Below the pieces are notes generated by a model. That model was not told where the DNA came from. It ran no database searches and worked only from the letters and a program-made list of their open reading frames with translations. This document shows, in pieces, positions 1 through 9,544 of a stretch of 64,000 nucleotides of DNA (position 1 is its first letter; the number at the start of each line of letters is the position of its first letter). The DNA is from Saussurea involucrata. Taxonomy: Eukaryota; Streptophyta; Magnoliopsida; Asterales; Asteraceae. A program made the translations under genes and the position numbers. The stretch lies in contig CM066312.1 of the NCBI GenBank assembly GCA_033807775.1, positions 28,121,696 through 28,185,695 of the forward strand, in the 5' to 3' direction.

Positions 1-2
1 AA

Positions 3-470
3 GAAATTTGCCAAGGTGATTTACGAGCGTGTTATAAGTGTGGGAAGACCGGGCACGTCATCCAGGATTGTAAGGTAACGCGGTTATGTTTCTTATGCAA
101 TTCTCCGGATCACCTTCAGTCGGACTGTCTGCGGGGGAGGATACAGCAAGGTGGGTCTTCGGGCAGGCCAGCGATTGTTAAACCAGTAATACCAAGACAG
201 GAACCGCCAGTAACCAGGGGTCGTGCATTTCAAATGACCGAGAAAGAAGCGGAGGAAACTCCGGATGTGGTCACAGGTACATTTTTAATAAACTCTACAC
301 GTGCTAAGGTGTTATTTGATTCCGGTGCAAACCGATCGTTTGTGTCTCCTGCATTTGCTGCTTGTCTGTGTTTGAAACCTAAAATGCTAGAACATACTCT
401 ATCAGTAGATACGGCAAATGATAATCAAGTGTCGGTTAGAGAAGTATTTGATGGCTGTGTGATAATATAG
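3..470 (+). pseudogene. gag C-terminus and protease of gypsy-1
   Basis: The open frame enters from the left edge. It holds two nucleic-acid-binding zinc knuckles of the form CX2CX4HX4C, starting at 30 (CYKCGKTGHVIQDC) and at 87 (CFLCNSPDHLQSDC). A retropepsin-like aspartic protease follows, with the active-site triad seen as LFDSGANRSFVS near 315-350. In the virus-like particle, gag forms the shell and the protease cuts the polyprotein. The frame closes at a TAG at 468-470, and the protease C-terminus continues in another frame after about 465, so a single-base frameshift splits it from RT. No start is visible because the element begins outside the window. Confidence 0.85.
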
Positions 471-481
471 AGGGGTGTAGA

Positions 482-2374
482 GTGCCGATACAATTGTTTC
501 CTATAACTTTGATAGAGATTTACGTCGTAGTGGGAATGGACTGGTTAGCCGAGAATCAGGCTAACATAGTGTGTGATAAGAAGTTAACAAATGTGATATT
601 ACCTGAGAAGGGACCAGTAGTGATTTATGGTGATCGTAGGAATCATCAGTCTAGCCTTATATCTATGATAAAAGCCCGTAAGTGTGTGAATAAGGGTTGT
701 CAGAGTTACTTGGCTTACGTGATAGATATTAAGCCAGAAAAGAATAGGATGGAAGATATTCCTATTGTTAGCGAATTCCCTAAAGTATTCCCCGAAGACT
801 TGAATAGTCTTCCGCCCGTTAGACAAGTAGAGTTCGGTATAGACCTGATTCCTGGAGCCACTCCTGTAGCCCGTGCACCTTATCGTCTGGCACCTCCAGA
901 GATGAAAGAGATGATGGCACAACTACAAGACTTATCCGATAAAGGCTTCATCAGACCTAGTTCTTCGCCGTGGGGAGCACCAGTGTTATTTGTGAAAAAG
1001 AAGGATGGTTCGATGAGAATGTGTATCGACTACCGAGAACTGAATAAGCGCATGATAAAGAACAAGTATCCGTTACCCCGAATTGATGACCTCTTCGACC
1101 AGTTAGTTGGAGCTTGCTATTTCTCCAAGATTTATCTAAGATTCGGTTATCACCAGTTGAAAGTTAAAGAAGAAGACGTTCTAAAGACTGCTTTTCGAAT
1201 AAGGTATGGACATCACGAATTCTTAGTGATGCCGTTCGGACTGACGAACGCTCCAGCTGCCTTTATGGATTTAATGAATCGGGTATGTAAGCCGTATCTC
1301 GATAAATTTGTTATTGTATTTATCGATGATATACTTATCTACTCCCGATCCAAAGAAGATCATGCGCAACACCTTAGTTTGATCTTGGAGTTACTAAAGA
1401 AGGAAAAGGTGTACGCTAAATTTTCGAAATGTGAATTCTGGCTACGAGCAGTTCAGTTTCTGGGGCATGTAGTTTCCGAAAAAGGGATACAAGTTGATCC
1501 GATGAAAGTGGAAGTAGTTGAAAAGTGGGAACCGCCGAAGACAGCAACGGAAGTACGTAGTTTTCTGGGTTTAGCCGGCTACTATCGGAAATTTATAAAA
1601 GACTTCTCTCGTATCGCAACGCCTTTGACTAAGCTGACTCGAAAGAACCTGAAGTTTGAATGGAAACCAGAACAGGACGAGTCATTCCGGATATTGAAAG
1701 AGAATCTGTGCAGCGCGCCGATTCTATCACTACCTGATGGTTCGGAAGACTTTGTTGTTTATAGTGATGTGTCAAAATTGGGATTGGGATGTGTACTTAT
1801 GCAGCGTGGAAAGGTTATTGCTTATGCTTCTCGTCAATTAAAGGATCATGAAAGACAGTATCCTACGCACGACATGGAGCTTGCAGCAGTCGTCTTCGCG
1901 TTAAAGATTTGGAGACATTATCTGTATGGTTCCAAATGTCAGATTTATACCGATCACAAGAGTCTCCAACACCTCTTTGATCAGAAGGAACTGAATATGA
2001 GACAAAGGAGATGGCTAGAATTGCTGAACGATTACGACTGTGAAATCCTTTATCACCCGGGAAAGGCAAATGTGGTGGCGGATGCGTTGAGTCGTCAAGA
2101 AAGGAGTGGAACAATAAAAGTTATTTCGCTACGAACTGAACTCCTACCCAACATATTTGACGAAATACAGAAGTGTTATCAGGATGAACATCTGAAATCA
2201 GAACGGTTAGCGGGGATGTCAGCATTGCTAGTAAAAGATGATCGTGGGTTATTGTGTCTGGGAAACAGAGTGTGGTATCTCGTTTGGGTGGGTTACGTGA
2301 TCGTGTTTTACAAGAAGCTCATCAATCCCGTTTCTCTATTCACCCAGGTACAAACAATATGTATAAAGACCTAA
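482..2374 (+). pseudogene. Reverse transcriptase and RNase H of gypsy-1
   Basis: The frame begins with the end of the protease domain (VVVGMDWLAENQA). RT motifs follow in order: the fingers region PSSSPWGAPVLFVKKKDG, MRMCIDYRELNK, the palm motif FIDDILIYS (about 1318-1345), and LGLAGYYRKF of the connection. RNase H has VYSDVSKLGLGCVLMQ and YTDHKSL, then the integrase linker LYHPGKANVVADALSR. RT copies element RNA into DNA and RNase H removes the RNA strand. The motif-A aspartate is replaced by Tyr (KIYLRFGYHQ, codon 1133-1135), which should abolish catalysis. The integrase frame is shifted from about 2250-2275, so the last 30 or so codons of this ORF are out of frame. Confidence 0.9.
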
Positions 2375-3567
2375 AGCAATTCTATTGGTGGCCGGGGATA
2401 AAAAGAGGGATTGCTCAGTATGTGGAAAGATGTGATACTTGTAAGAAAGTAAAGATCGAACACCAAAAGCCGTTTGGTCAACTACAACGGCTAGAAATAC
2501 CTATGTGGAAGTGGGAACAGATTACCACAGACTTCATCACGAATCTACCAAGGACTCCGAAGGGATTTGATTCTATTTGGGTGATCGTCGACAGATTGAC
2601 AAAGTCTACACACTTTCTACCGATAAAGGAAACCGATTCGATGGAGCGATTAGCTAAGTTGTACATTGACGAAATAGTAACTCGACATGGAGTTCCAATC
2701 TCGATCATTTCTGATCATGATAGTTGTTTTACTTCAAGATTTTGGAGAAGTTTTCAAAAGGAAATGGGGACACAGATAAAGTTAAGTACGGCGTATCATC
2801 CCCAAACAGATGGTCAGAGTGAACGAACGATTCAGACCTTAGAAGATATGCCCCGGGCTTGCATTGTTGATTTTGGGGGATCATGGGATAAGCACTTACC
2901 GTTGATGGAGTTTCCATATAACAACAGTTATCATTCCAGCATACAAGCGGCACCGTTTGAAGTACTGTATGGTAGGAAATGCCGAACGCCTTTATGTTGG
3001 AACGAAGTGGGAGAGAAACAGTTAGCAGGGCCGAAAATAGTTCAATTAACTGCCGATAAGGTTACTCAGATTCGAGAAAGATTGAAAGTGGTTCAAGATA
3101 GACAGAAGAGCTACGCTGACCGATGTCGAAAGCCTTTGGAATTTCAAGTCGGGGATTTCGTAATGTTAAAAGTTTCGCCATGGAAGGGAGTCATCCGATT
3201 TGGGAGACAAGGTAAACTTAGCCCAAGGTATATCGGACCGTTTGCGATTACAGAAAGGATCGGTGAATGAGCTTACCGATTAGACCTTCCTCCGGAATTG
3301 AGCAGGATCCATAATGCATTTCACGTATCGAACTTCCGAAAGTGTTTGGTTACTCCAGATCAGTCAGTCTCCCTACCAGAGATACAAGTCGATAAAAGAC
3401 TGAATTATGTGGAAGAACCGGAAGCTATAGTTGATCGTAAAGTCTAAGTGTTGTGGAATAAAGAGGTCAGGCAAGTGAAAGTTCAGTGGAGGCATCATAG
3501 AGGTCAGGATGCTACGTGGGAATCGGAATCAGAAATTAGAGCCAAATACCCTCATCTTTTTACTTAA
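2254..3567 (+). pseudogene. Integrase and chromodomain of gypsy-1
   Basis: Integrase joins the cDNA to host DNA. The HHCC zinc domain is seen as HPGTNNMYKDLKQFYWWPG followed by CDTCKKVK. The catalytic core has TDFITNLPR, IISDHDSCFTSRFW and HPQTDGQSERTIQTLED, so the D, D and E positions are present. The GPF-type module (YIGPFAITERIG) follows, then a chromodomain-like tail (VQWRHHRGQDATWESESE) that in chromoviruses targets chromatin. The frame is interrupted by a TGA at 3268-3270 and a TAA near 3446-3448, with recognisable coding on both sides, and ends at the TAA at 3565-3567. Confidence 0.88.
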
Positions 3568-3592
3568 CTGAATTCCGGGACGGAATTCTTTT

Positions 3593-3605
3593 AAGGGGGA
3601 GATGA
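3593..3605 (+). other. Polypurine tract of gypsy-1
   Basis: The purine run AAGGGGGAGATGA lies directly before the LTR. This is the usual position of the plus-strand primer in LTR retrotransposons. Confidence 0.85.
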
Positions 3606-4036
3606 TGTAATACCCCGGGTAAGTCCGTTAGATATTTTACCTATCCGTTAAATTAATTTAACCATAAGATATAATGATTTGGTTAATTTGAGATAAGTTA
3701 TAAGGTTAAGGGTGTTTTGGGTCATTTTGGAATAGTTTGAGCGAAGAAGGTAAGTTGGACCTATATTATCTCTTAAGCCTCTACACTCATCAGATACCTA
3801 AAATAGAAAGAGTGTGTGTGTATGCAGGAGTTCTGGAGGCGAAAAGAAGCAGTGGCCGAAACCTACGGTTAGGGCTTCGATTGATTTTGTTGGAAGCGAT
3901 TTTGAGGTAAGTCCCTTACATATTGTGTTGGTAATCATGTATAGAAGATATCTATCGGTTTAGAATTTCTAATTTCGCGTCTTGATTAGATTTCAATCGA
4001 TTTCTGGGTAAGTGGAAACCGACTGTGTTCTTGAAG

Positions 4037-4207
4037 ACTCCCGATGGAGTCCCGGTACTGTCGACTCCCGGTAGTGTGGAGTCCCGGTACTGTCGAATCC
4101 CGGTAGTGTGGAGTCCCGGTATTGTTAACTCCCGGTGATGGAGACTCCCGGTACCAAGGATTCCCGATACTGAGAAGTCCCAGTACTCTGTGCAGTCCCG
4201 GTAGTTT
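4037..4207 (+). repeat. 16-bp minisatellite in gypsy-1 LTR
   Basis: There are about 11 imperfect units of roughly 16 bp with the core (A/G)CTCCCGGTA, often alternating ACTGTCG and GTGTGG tails. Some neighbouring units can fold together, for example GACTCC-CGAT-GGAGTC at the left end. The block lies upstream of the donor-like site. Confidence 0.85.
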
Positions 4208-4390
4208 GTTAAGTTTTGACATACAGTTGCAGTGGGTATAAACAGTGGAGGTTTTGTACTTATTAAGGTTTATACGATTGGCTTGTAAGGCAATAAATGT
4301 ACCTTAAATTGTTTCAGATTCTGTGGAGTCGTGGTAAGAGATAATGCCATTTTGAAAGGGGCTTGCGAGCGTGTGTAATAATCAAAGCAG

Positions 4391-4822
4391 GTGAGTTTTA
4401 CTTTAAAAACGTTTTAACTGGAATACATATACGTATGATTTGGGAATGTGATAATTGGTGATTATGTGTTTATATGTGAATTATAATATATTGAGGTATT
4501 ATATTTACATGAGTATTATAATGTGTTATAATACGCTGGCCGGGCTTAGGACCGGTGTGTTTGGCTATAGAATCCGTATAGCGTTGTTTGGCTGTAGATG
4601 TTGTACAGCGCTGTAAATTTATTAGTTGGCTTGCAACCAACTAATATGGCCAGGAGGAATGAGAAGGGAAGGTATATGATGTGTGAGTTCAAATTGATAT
4701 ATTTGATCGTGTTGTGTGATTTATAAATTAAGGTTTATATAAATGATTTCAAACTAACAGGGATTTTCTCACTTAGACCCTTAGGTCTAACCCTCATTTT
4801 GTTTTAAAAATATGTATTCCAG
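4391..4822 (+). other. Candidate LTR-resident intron with hairpins (gypsy-1)
   Basis: CAG|GTGAGT at 4388-4396 matches a 5' splice site. TATTCCAG|GT at 4815-4824 matches a 3' splice site after a T-rich stretch. Between them lie hairpins at 4564-4582, 4591-4609 and 4621-4645, and a perfect hairpin TTAGACC-CTTA-GGTCTAA at 4773-4790 whose 3' arm with the next base gives CTAAC, a branch-point match 32 nt before the acceptor. The sites are seen; splicing is inferred. Confidence 0.4.
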
Positions 4823-5088
4823 GTGGTGGATCGGGTAAGAACAAGTAATCAGAGGAATCGAGGGATGGCTTTTGTGAAGGATTTTATGATGAAGATTTTG
4901 GCATGTGTAGCAGTTGTATTACAATACTAAATGTTATGTATGTATTTAGTACAAAGTTTGTAGTAGAATGGCTTCTGCTAATTGTAAAAGACTACGGGAC
5001 CGTACTTGTAATATGATGTCTCTTTTGTTATATCAATGTTATGTTACATTATGTGATTTGTTGTGTATATGGGAATTGGGTTGTTACA

Positions 5089-5996
5089 ATACCCTTACTC
5101 TCAAAGAAGGAATCTAGAGAACTGTTTTTGAATTCAGTTCCATGATCACTCCTTATTGAGCGAACGGTCATGTTGTTCACGACTTCCATTTTCCTGACAA
5201 AGGTGATGAGTTCTTCAGGGGTGTCACTCTTAGAACGGAGAAACATTACCCAAGTATAGCGAGAGAATTCATCAACTATGACCAGTGTATATTTCTTTCC
5301 AGCGATGGATTGTTTGTTAACAGGGCCAAACAAATCCATATGAATAAGTTGTAGAGGAGATGACACTGAGGAAACTTGCTTAGACTTGAAGCTTGCTTTG
5401 GTCTGCTTGCCTTTCTCACACGCTGAACATAAGGACTCTTTGGCGTATGAGTGTTGAGGTAGACCAGTGACTAACTCTTTAGAAGAAAGAGTATTCATTG
5501 TCTTGAAGTTGAGATGAGAGAGCCTCTTATGCCATAGCCAGTTGACATCAGATGAGGCTTTTGAGAAGAAACAGGAGTTCTCAGTGGTTGTTGAGTCCAT
5601 GTTTATAACATAAACATTTTCCAAACGATAACCGCTGAGAGCTATCTTCTCCTGTTTGTCAGCGACAAAGCAGGATTCCTTAGTAAAGATTACTTTGTTA
5701 TCCATGTCGCAAAGCTGACTGATGCTTAGAAGATTATGCTTCAGCCCTTCAACATATGCGACTCTTCTGAAGGTTGTTGTACCATTAGAGAGTACACCAA
5801 ACCCTCGGGTATGTCCTTTTCCATTTCCACCGAAAGTTACAGAGGGACCCTTTTCTTCCTTATATTCAGTGAGCAGGTTCTTCTTACCAGTCATGTGTCT
5901 AGAGCATCCGCTATCGAGATACCAGATACCCTTCTTAACCTGCAAACAAAGGAAGATTAGTTTGACTTGGGCACCCATTTCATCATGTGTACACAC
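5089..5996 (-). pseudogene. Protease and integrase of Copia-B
   Basis: Protease is seen as WYLDSGCSRHMTG near 5930-5890. Next comes the pre-integrase domain with LSHLNFKTMN and CSACEKGKQ, giving the HHCC zinc site. The integrase core starts with LIHMDLFGP, then IVDEFSRYTWVMFLRSK and IRSDHGTEFKNSS, so the first two catalytic Asp residues are present. The frame is cut at 5089, where the gypsy-1 LTR begins, before the glutamate region. The last codons of this open frame (below 5089) are LTR sequence, not integrase. The upstream gag part is in a different frame, so the polyprotein was already disrupted or lies across an unresolved frameshift near 5957-5996. Confidence 0.88.
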
Positions 5997-6651
5997 TTGG
6001 CAGTGGAGGTAGATGGAATGGAAAGTTCAGCATTCTTCGCAGCATTTGAAGATTCAGCTTTATCAGTCTTCACTTTGGTTAATTTCTTAACCTCAGTGGT
6101 CTTCTTTGCCTTGGGGGTAATAATCTTCACCTTAGCTATCTTTTCAGCTTTGGTGGCTGTAGGGCACTTACTAGCAATATGATTTGTAAGTCCACAGTGA
6201 TAACATTTCCTATAACTAAAAGTAGTTCTAGGACCATTTGCATGCTTAGCCGTTAATTTTAAATGAGCAGGGCTAGCACAAAGTATACCTTTGGCATTGG
6301 AAATGAGAGGAACTTTCAGTTCTTCAGATTTCTTACCAGTTATATCCACTTAAGTCTAGGAGTAGATCGTTGAATAAATCTAGGGATCTTGTTCTTAGAA
6401 GTAGAGGGATAAGTCACTGAAGCTTTAGGAGCATTCAGCTTAGGTACACAAGTACCCTTTTGAGGTTTTTGGTTAAAAGCAATTCCTTTACCTTTGTCTT
6501 TAGAGACCGAGGTAGGTTTTGGATACACAATTTTCTCTTTACCTTTTGAAGTTAAGGTAGAGATTTCCTCAGGGATAGAAGGTTTTGAAGAGGAACACTG
6601 AGAAGAGAAAGTGTCAGGGATTGAGGATACGAACATTCCAAACTTAAGCAT
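5957..6651 (-). pseudogene. gag-protease linker of Copia-B with second zinc knuckle
   Basis: Two minus-strand frames (6651-6340 and 6349-5957) cover this stretch. The first is Ser, Lys and Pro rich, with no domain I recognise. The second carries a CCHC knuckle CYHCGLTNHIASKC near 6210-6170 and then a Lys- and Ala-rich tail. It joins gag to the protease, as expected for Sirevirus-like elements, whose gag-pol often has two knuckles. The switch of frame near 6345 and the stop at 6852-6854 upstream show it is broken. Confidence 0.7.
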
Positions 6652-6851
6652 GGAACGGTCAGTGGTTGGTTCTAGAGTATCAGCTTTGTAACCAAGACCA
6701 CGTTATCACTCAGGGGAATCTGAGACTTTATTATCTCAGTTATCGTTGTTGAGGATTTATACCATCCATCAAAAGTAGCTTTTTCAGCTTTTAATGCAGC
6801 GATAGCTTCTTCACGTTCGATTTTGACTAGCTGATTTAAATGAACTTGATC

Positions 6852-7885
6852 TTAAAAATCTTCTTCAATTTTAGAAAGCTTTTCTATTTGAAGGTGACAG
6901 TTTTTAAGCTGTTCAGCGAGATAAAGGTTTTGATTTTCAATAACAGTTTTGCCATTCATGGCTTCATATAAACTTCTGGTTAGCAGATCGATTTTTCGAA
7001 GACTATCAGCTTCATCAATATTTAAAATATTGGTAAAGAAGGAAGGTGATACCTTAGTAGCAGAGGTTGAAGTAGAGGGAATGTTAGAATTTTCTTCCTC
7101 ATCTTCAAGTTTGGCCATGAGACATAGATTGGCTTCATCATCATCTTCAGAGTCAGATGATTCTTCTTCGTCAGAGGTAGCGCAATCATAGTCAGCCATC
7201 AGGCATTTGCCTTTCTTCTTAAAGGTTTTCAGCTTTGAATACCTTTCTTTCAGCTTTTTGTATTTTTCATCTCTAGTCCTGGGAGTAAAGTTTTTCTTGG
7301 GAAAAGCTGAGGATCTAGAGACTTTCTTTGACCTGCACTCGCTAGCAAAATGTCCTATCTTTTCACAGTTATAGCAAGTAGCAGTTGCCTTATCAACAGG
7401 AGTTGATGATCTTGGCTTGTCAGTAATAGCAAGAGGTTTGTTCCTTCTGAAATTACTCTTTCTAGCAAATCTCCTGAACTTATTAGCCAGGAATGCCAGA
7501 GTTTCATCGTCATCTGAAGCGTCATAATCTTTTGAACCTTCAGAGTTAGTTTCCAACTCAGTGACAGTGATAGTAGATCGCTGAGTGGAAGGTAACTCTG
7601 AGAGTAAAGCAACAGGGGTGCTTTTGGAATCTTTTACAAGATTCTTCTTAAGATGACTCGATTGCTCATGATTAAGCATCGTGCCATATAAGGTAGAAAG
7701 AGTCATAGATTTTAGATCCTTTGATAGCTTGAGACATATTGAATAACTGTCCCAGCTTTCAGGTAAACATTCTAAGAACTTTGTCAGTACTTCAAAGTTA
7801 GAATATTCCTTACCAACAGTTTTCAGATCTATTATTAAGCAGTTAAAACGTTGGTGTACTTCAGAGAGAGATTCATTCTTACCAC
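6852..7885 (-). pseudogene. gag of Copia-B, C-terminal half
   Basis: On the minus strand this continues gag after the hAT insertion at 7886. It starts with SEVHQRFNCLIIDLKTVG and LTKFLECLPESWDSY, typical of the copia gag (UBN2) fold. A CCHC knuckle CYNCEKIGHFASEC follows near 7380-7340, then an acidic Ser/Asp/Glu-rich tail (SDEEESSDSEDDDE) and a possible coiled-coil end with YLAEQLKNCHLQIEKLSKIEE. It ends at a TAA at 6852-6854. Gag would form the particle shell and bind RNA. The N-terminal half is at 8999-9463. Confidence 0.85.
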
Positions 7886-8081
7886 TAGGGGTGAGCAATA
7901 CCGGGTACCCGCCCTATTTTCATGGAACCGGAACCGGCGGTTCCTAGAAAAAAAGAACCGGAACCGGAACCGTTCCCGTCGGTTCTCATTTTTTTGGAAC
8001 CGGTCCCGGAACCGCTGGGAACCGGTTCCGGTTCCGGGTACCCGCTCACAACTTTTTATTTTATTTTTGAACTCCTATAGG

Positions 8082-8250
8082 TAGGGCTGTAAACGAACCA
8101 AACGAACACGAACAAAGGCTTGTTCATGTTCGTTCGTTTAACTTAACCGAACAAACACGAACAAAAATTTTGATGTTCGTGTTTGTTCATTTAAAAATCC
8201 GTTGTGTTCGTGTTCGTTAAAACATTAAACGAACATAACACAAACTAATG
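8082..8250 (+). mobile_element. Remnant of a second hAT-type MITE
   Basis: TAGGGCTGTAAACGAACC at 8082 followed by repeated AACGAACA words is the usual end of another common plant hAT MITE group (recognised from memory). No matching right terminus is visible, so it seems truncated. Confidence 0.45.
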
Positions 8251-8342
8251 GTGCACCCATTTTCATAGGCACTCCTACTAAAATATTTGATTGTTCTCAA
8301 GCCACATGACTCAAGCCAAAGGGCTCAAGCATTAGGCCTAAA

Positions 8343-8382
8343 AAGGAGCTAACTCACAAGATAAGGAGCTAACTCACAAGAT
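8343..8382 (+). repeat. 20-bp tandem duplication
   Basis: AAGGAGCTAACTCACAAGAT occurs twice head to tail, at 8343-8362 and 8363-8382, inside the hAT element. Confidence 0.9.
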
Positions 8383-8459
8383 TGAGGAATGGCCAAGGGA
8401 TTGAAGGAGATGGGGTCTATTTGTAAGCTCAATGCAAGGCTTTGGAAGGTCTCTCCCAG

Positions 8460-8560
8460 CGATGTGGGATGGGATCTTAAGAAAACTATCAGACTCCTCA
8501 CTCCTCATTTATCCCACATCGAAAATTCACTACAAATGAAAGTTGAGAAGCTTATATATA
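8460..8560 (+). promoter_or_regulatory. snRNA-type USE pair and TATA-like box in hAT element
   Basis: ATCCCACATCG at 8511-8521 is an exact match to the plant snRNA upstream sequence element RTCCCACATCG. TATATATA follows at 8553-8560, about 31 bp later, near the spacing known for Pol II snRNA promoters. A second exact copy lies inverted at 8460-8470. No snRNA or snoRNA is recognisable downstream. Confidence 0.35.
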
Positions 8561-8998
8561 AGCAATACTAGGCACATAATACATCCGTTGTTATTTCTAA
8601 TTGTTTTTTTATAGAAAATGATTATAATTCTTTTTTATTATTAAAAATTATAAAATTATGGTGAGATTTAGATTAAATATATATATATATGTAAATATTA
8701 AATATATAATAAATATTAAATATGTAGATATTTTTTATTAAAATATACCGGGTACCCAGCGGTTCCGGTTCTGGGTACCCAGCGATTCCGGGTACCCGGT
8801 CCCGGAACTGGTCCCGACGGGTACCCAGCGGGTAGCGGTTCTTAAAAAATGAGAACCGGAACCGGACCCAGCTTCAATCGGTTCCGTATTTTAGGAACCG
8901 GAACCGGAACCAGTGACATCGGTTCCGGTTCCAGAACCGGCAGTTCCGGAGCGGTTCCGGTTCCAAAGGTGGGTACCCAATTCCGCTGCTCACCCCTA

Positions 8999-9463
8999 CT
9001 TACCACAAATGAAGCTTTCGTACTGTCTTACCAGGTTGATCTTACGTGAGTCCTGGACTTCAGAAGTACCTTCATACTGAATACAGATTGTGTCCCACAT
9101 GGCTTTAGAGGTTTTCAGGTTCATGACGGAATGGTAGACTTCGTCAGGAAGAGCCATGGAAAGAATGGATCTGGCTTTAGTGTCGATAGCCACTTTCTTC
9201 TTATCTTCATCAATCCACATATGAATTTCCTTGGGAACCAACCTTTCTGGAATAGCAGCTCTATTCTCAGCGGCTGGAACTTCAGGATCAATTCTTACAG
9301 GAATATATGGGTCGTTTTCAAGATAGTAAGGCATAGTAGGGTCTACACCTTCTAAGAAGAGAATCATCCTATTTTTCAACGGATTAAAGTTATCTCTGGA
9401 GAATCTAGGGGGTTTTGCAAGAGAACCGTTGTCAATATAGTTTGTGTTTGTGTTGGTAGACAT
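8999..9463 (-). pseudogene. gag of Copia-B, N-terminal part
   Basis: I place the start at the ATG read from 9463, giving MSTNTNTNYIDNGSL. The frame can be extended further upstream but only through the PBS side of the leader. FSRDNFNPLKNRMILFLEG resembles the N-terminus of copia gag, in which a short motif around a Trp or its equivalent binds the start of the UBN2 domain. The protein runs into the hAT insertion at 8998, and gag resumes at 7885 on the far side. No stop lies between the start and the insertion. The insertion alone would therefore truncate the protein. Confidence 0.82.
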
Positions 9464-9531
9464 TTTAAGAAATAGCAAGGAAGAGAAGATTAGTATAGAT
9501 AAGATCTTGTTTATGAGATTAAACAAAACTG

Positions 9532-9544
9532 CTCTGATACCACT
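9532..9544 (-). other. Primer binding site of Copia-B
   Basis: On the minus strand the sequence just inside the LTR reads AGTGGTATCAGA, which matches the initiator Met-tRNA 3' end complement. Confidence 0.8.

Larger units (their letters stand above)
1..5088 (+). mobile_element. Ty3/gypsy chromovirus gypsy-1, 3' part
   Basis: The window opens inside gag. The order gag zinc knuckles, protease, reverse transcriptase, RNase H, integrase, chromodomain-type C-terminus, polypurine tract and 3' LTR is that of a Ty3/gypsy chromovirus, and the C-terminus resembles the Del/Tekay clade. The right end is TG...CA at 5088, followed directly by Copia-B integrase sequence, so gypsy-1 inserted in Copia-B. The left end and left target duplication lie outside the window. 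Two frameshifts, two stops in the integrase tail and a lost RT catalytic Asp make this copy inactive. Confidence 0.93.
3606..5088 (+). repeat. 3' LTR of gypsy-1 (1483 bp)
   Basis: The LTR starts TGTAATACCCC just after the polypurine tract and ends GTTACA at 5088. It holds AT-rich upstream sequence with a TATA-like CCTATATTATC near 3757, a 16-bp minisatellite (4037-4207), a splice-donor-like CAG|GTGAGT at 4391, three small hairpins (4564-4645), a further hairpin with a CTAAC sequence (4773-4790) and an acceptor-like CAG at 4820-4822. Solo LTRs of the same broad family occur at 18902-28473 and, inverted, at 43948-45428. Confidence 0.9.
7886..8998. mobile_element. Non-autonomous hAT element (MITE-like, 1113 bp)
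   Basis: The ends are perfect 12-bp inverted repeats, TAGGGGTGAGCA at 7886-7897 and its complement at 8987-8998. Both subterminal regions are rich in GGTTCCGG/CCGGAACC and GGTACC words that can pair with one another. No transposase is present, so it was moved by a transposase in trans. It splits Copia-B gag. The interior (8082-8750) is unlike the ends and holds a hAT-end remnant, a 20-bp tandem repeat and a snRNA-type promoter motif pair. Confidence 0.93.
7878..9006. repeat. 8-bp target duplication CTTACCAC around hAT MITE
   Basis: CTTACCAC occurs at 7878-7885 and again at 8999-9006, directly flanking the element. A perfect 8-bp duplication is the hallmark of hAT superfamily insertion. Confidence 0.95.

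Noticed and set aside
5089..5093. ATACC as the target duplication of gypsy-1
   Set aside because: The left flank is outside the window, so it cannot be compared.
8389..8571. 60-codon open frame within the hAT element
   Set aside because: No similarity that I recognise; it spans the USE and TATA-like motifs and is most likely chance.
8585..8650. snRNA or snoRNA gene after the USE and TATA motifs
   Set aside because: No box C/D, H/ACA or Sm-site pattern is convincing in the AT-rich sequence that follows.
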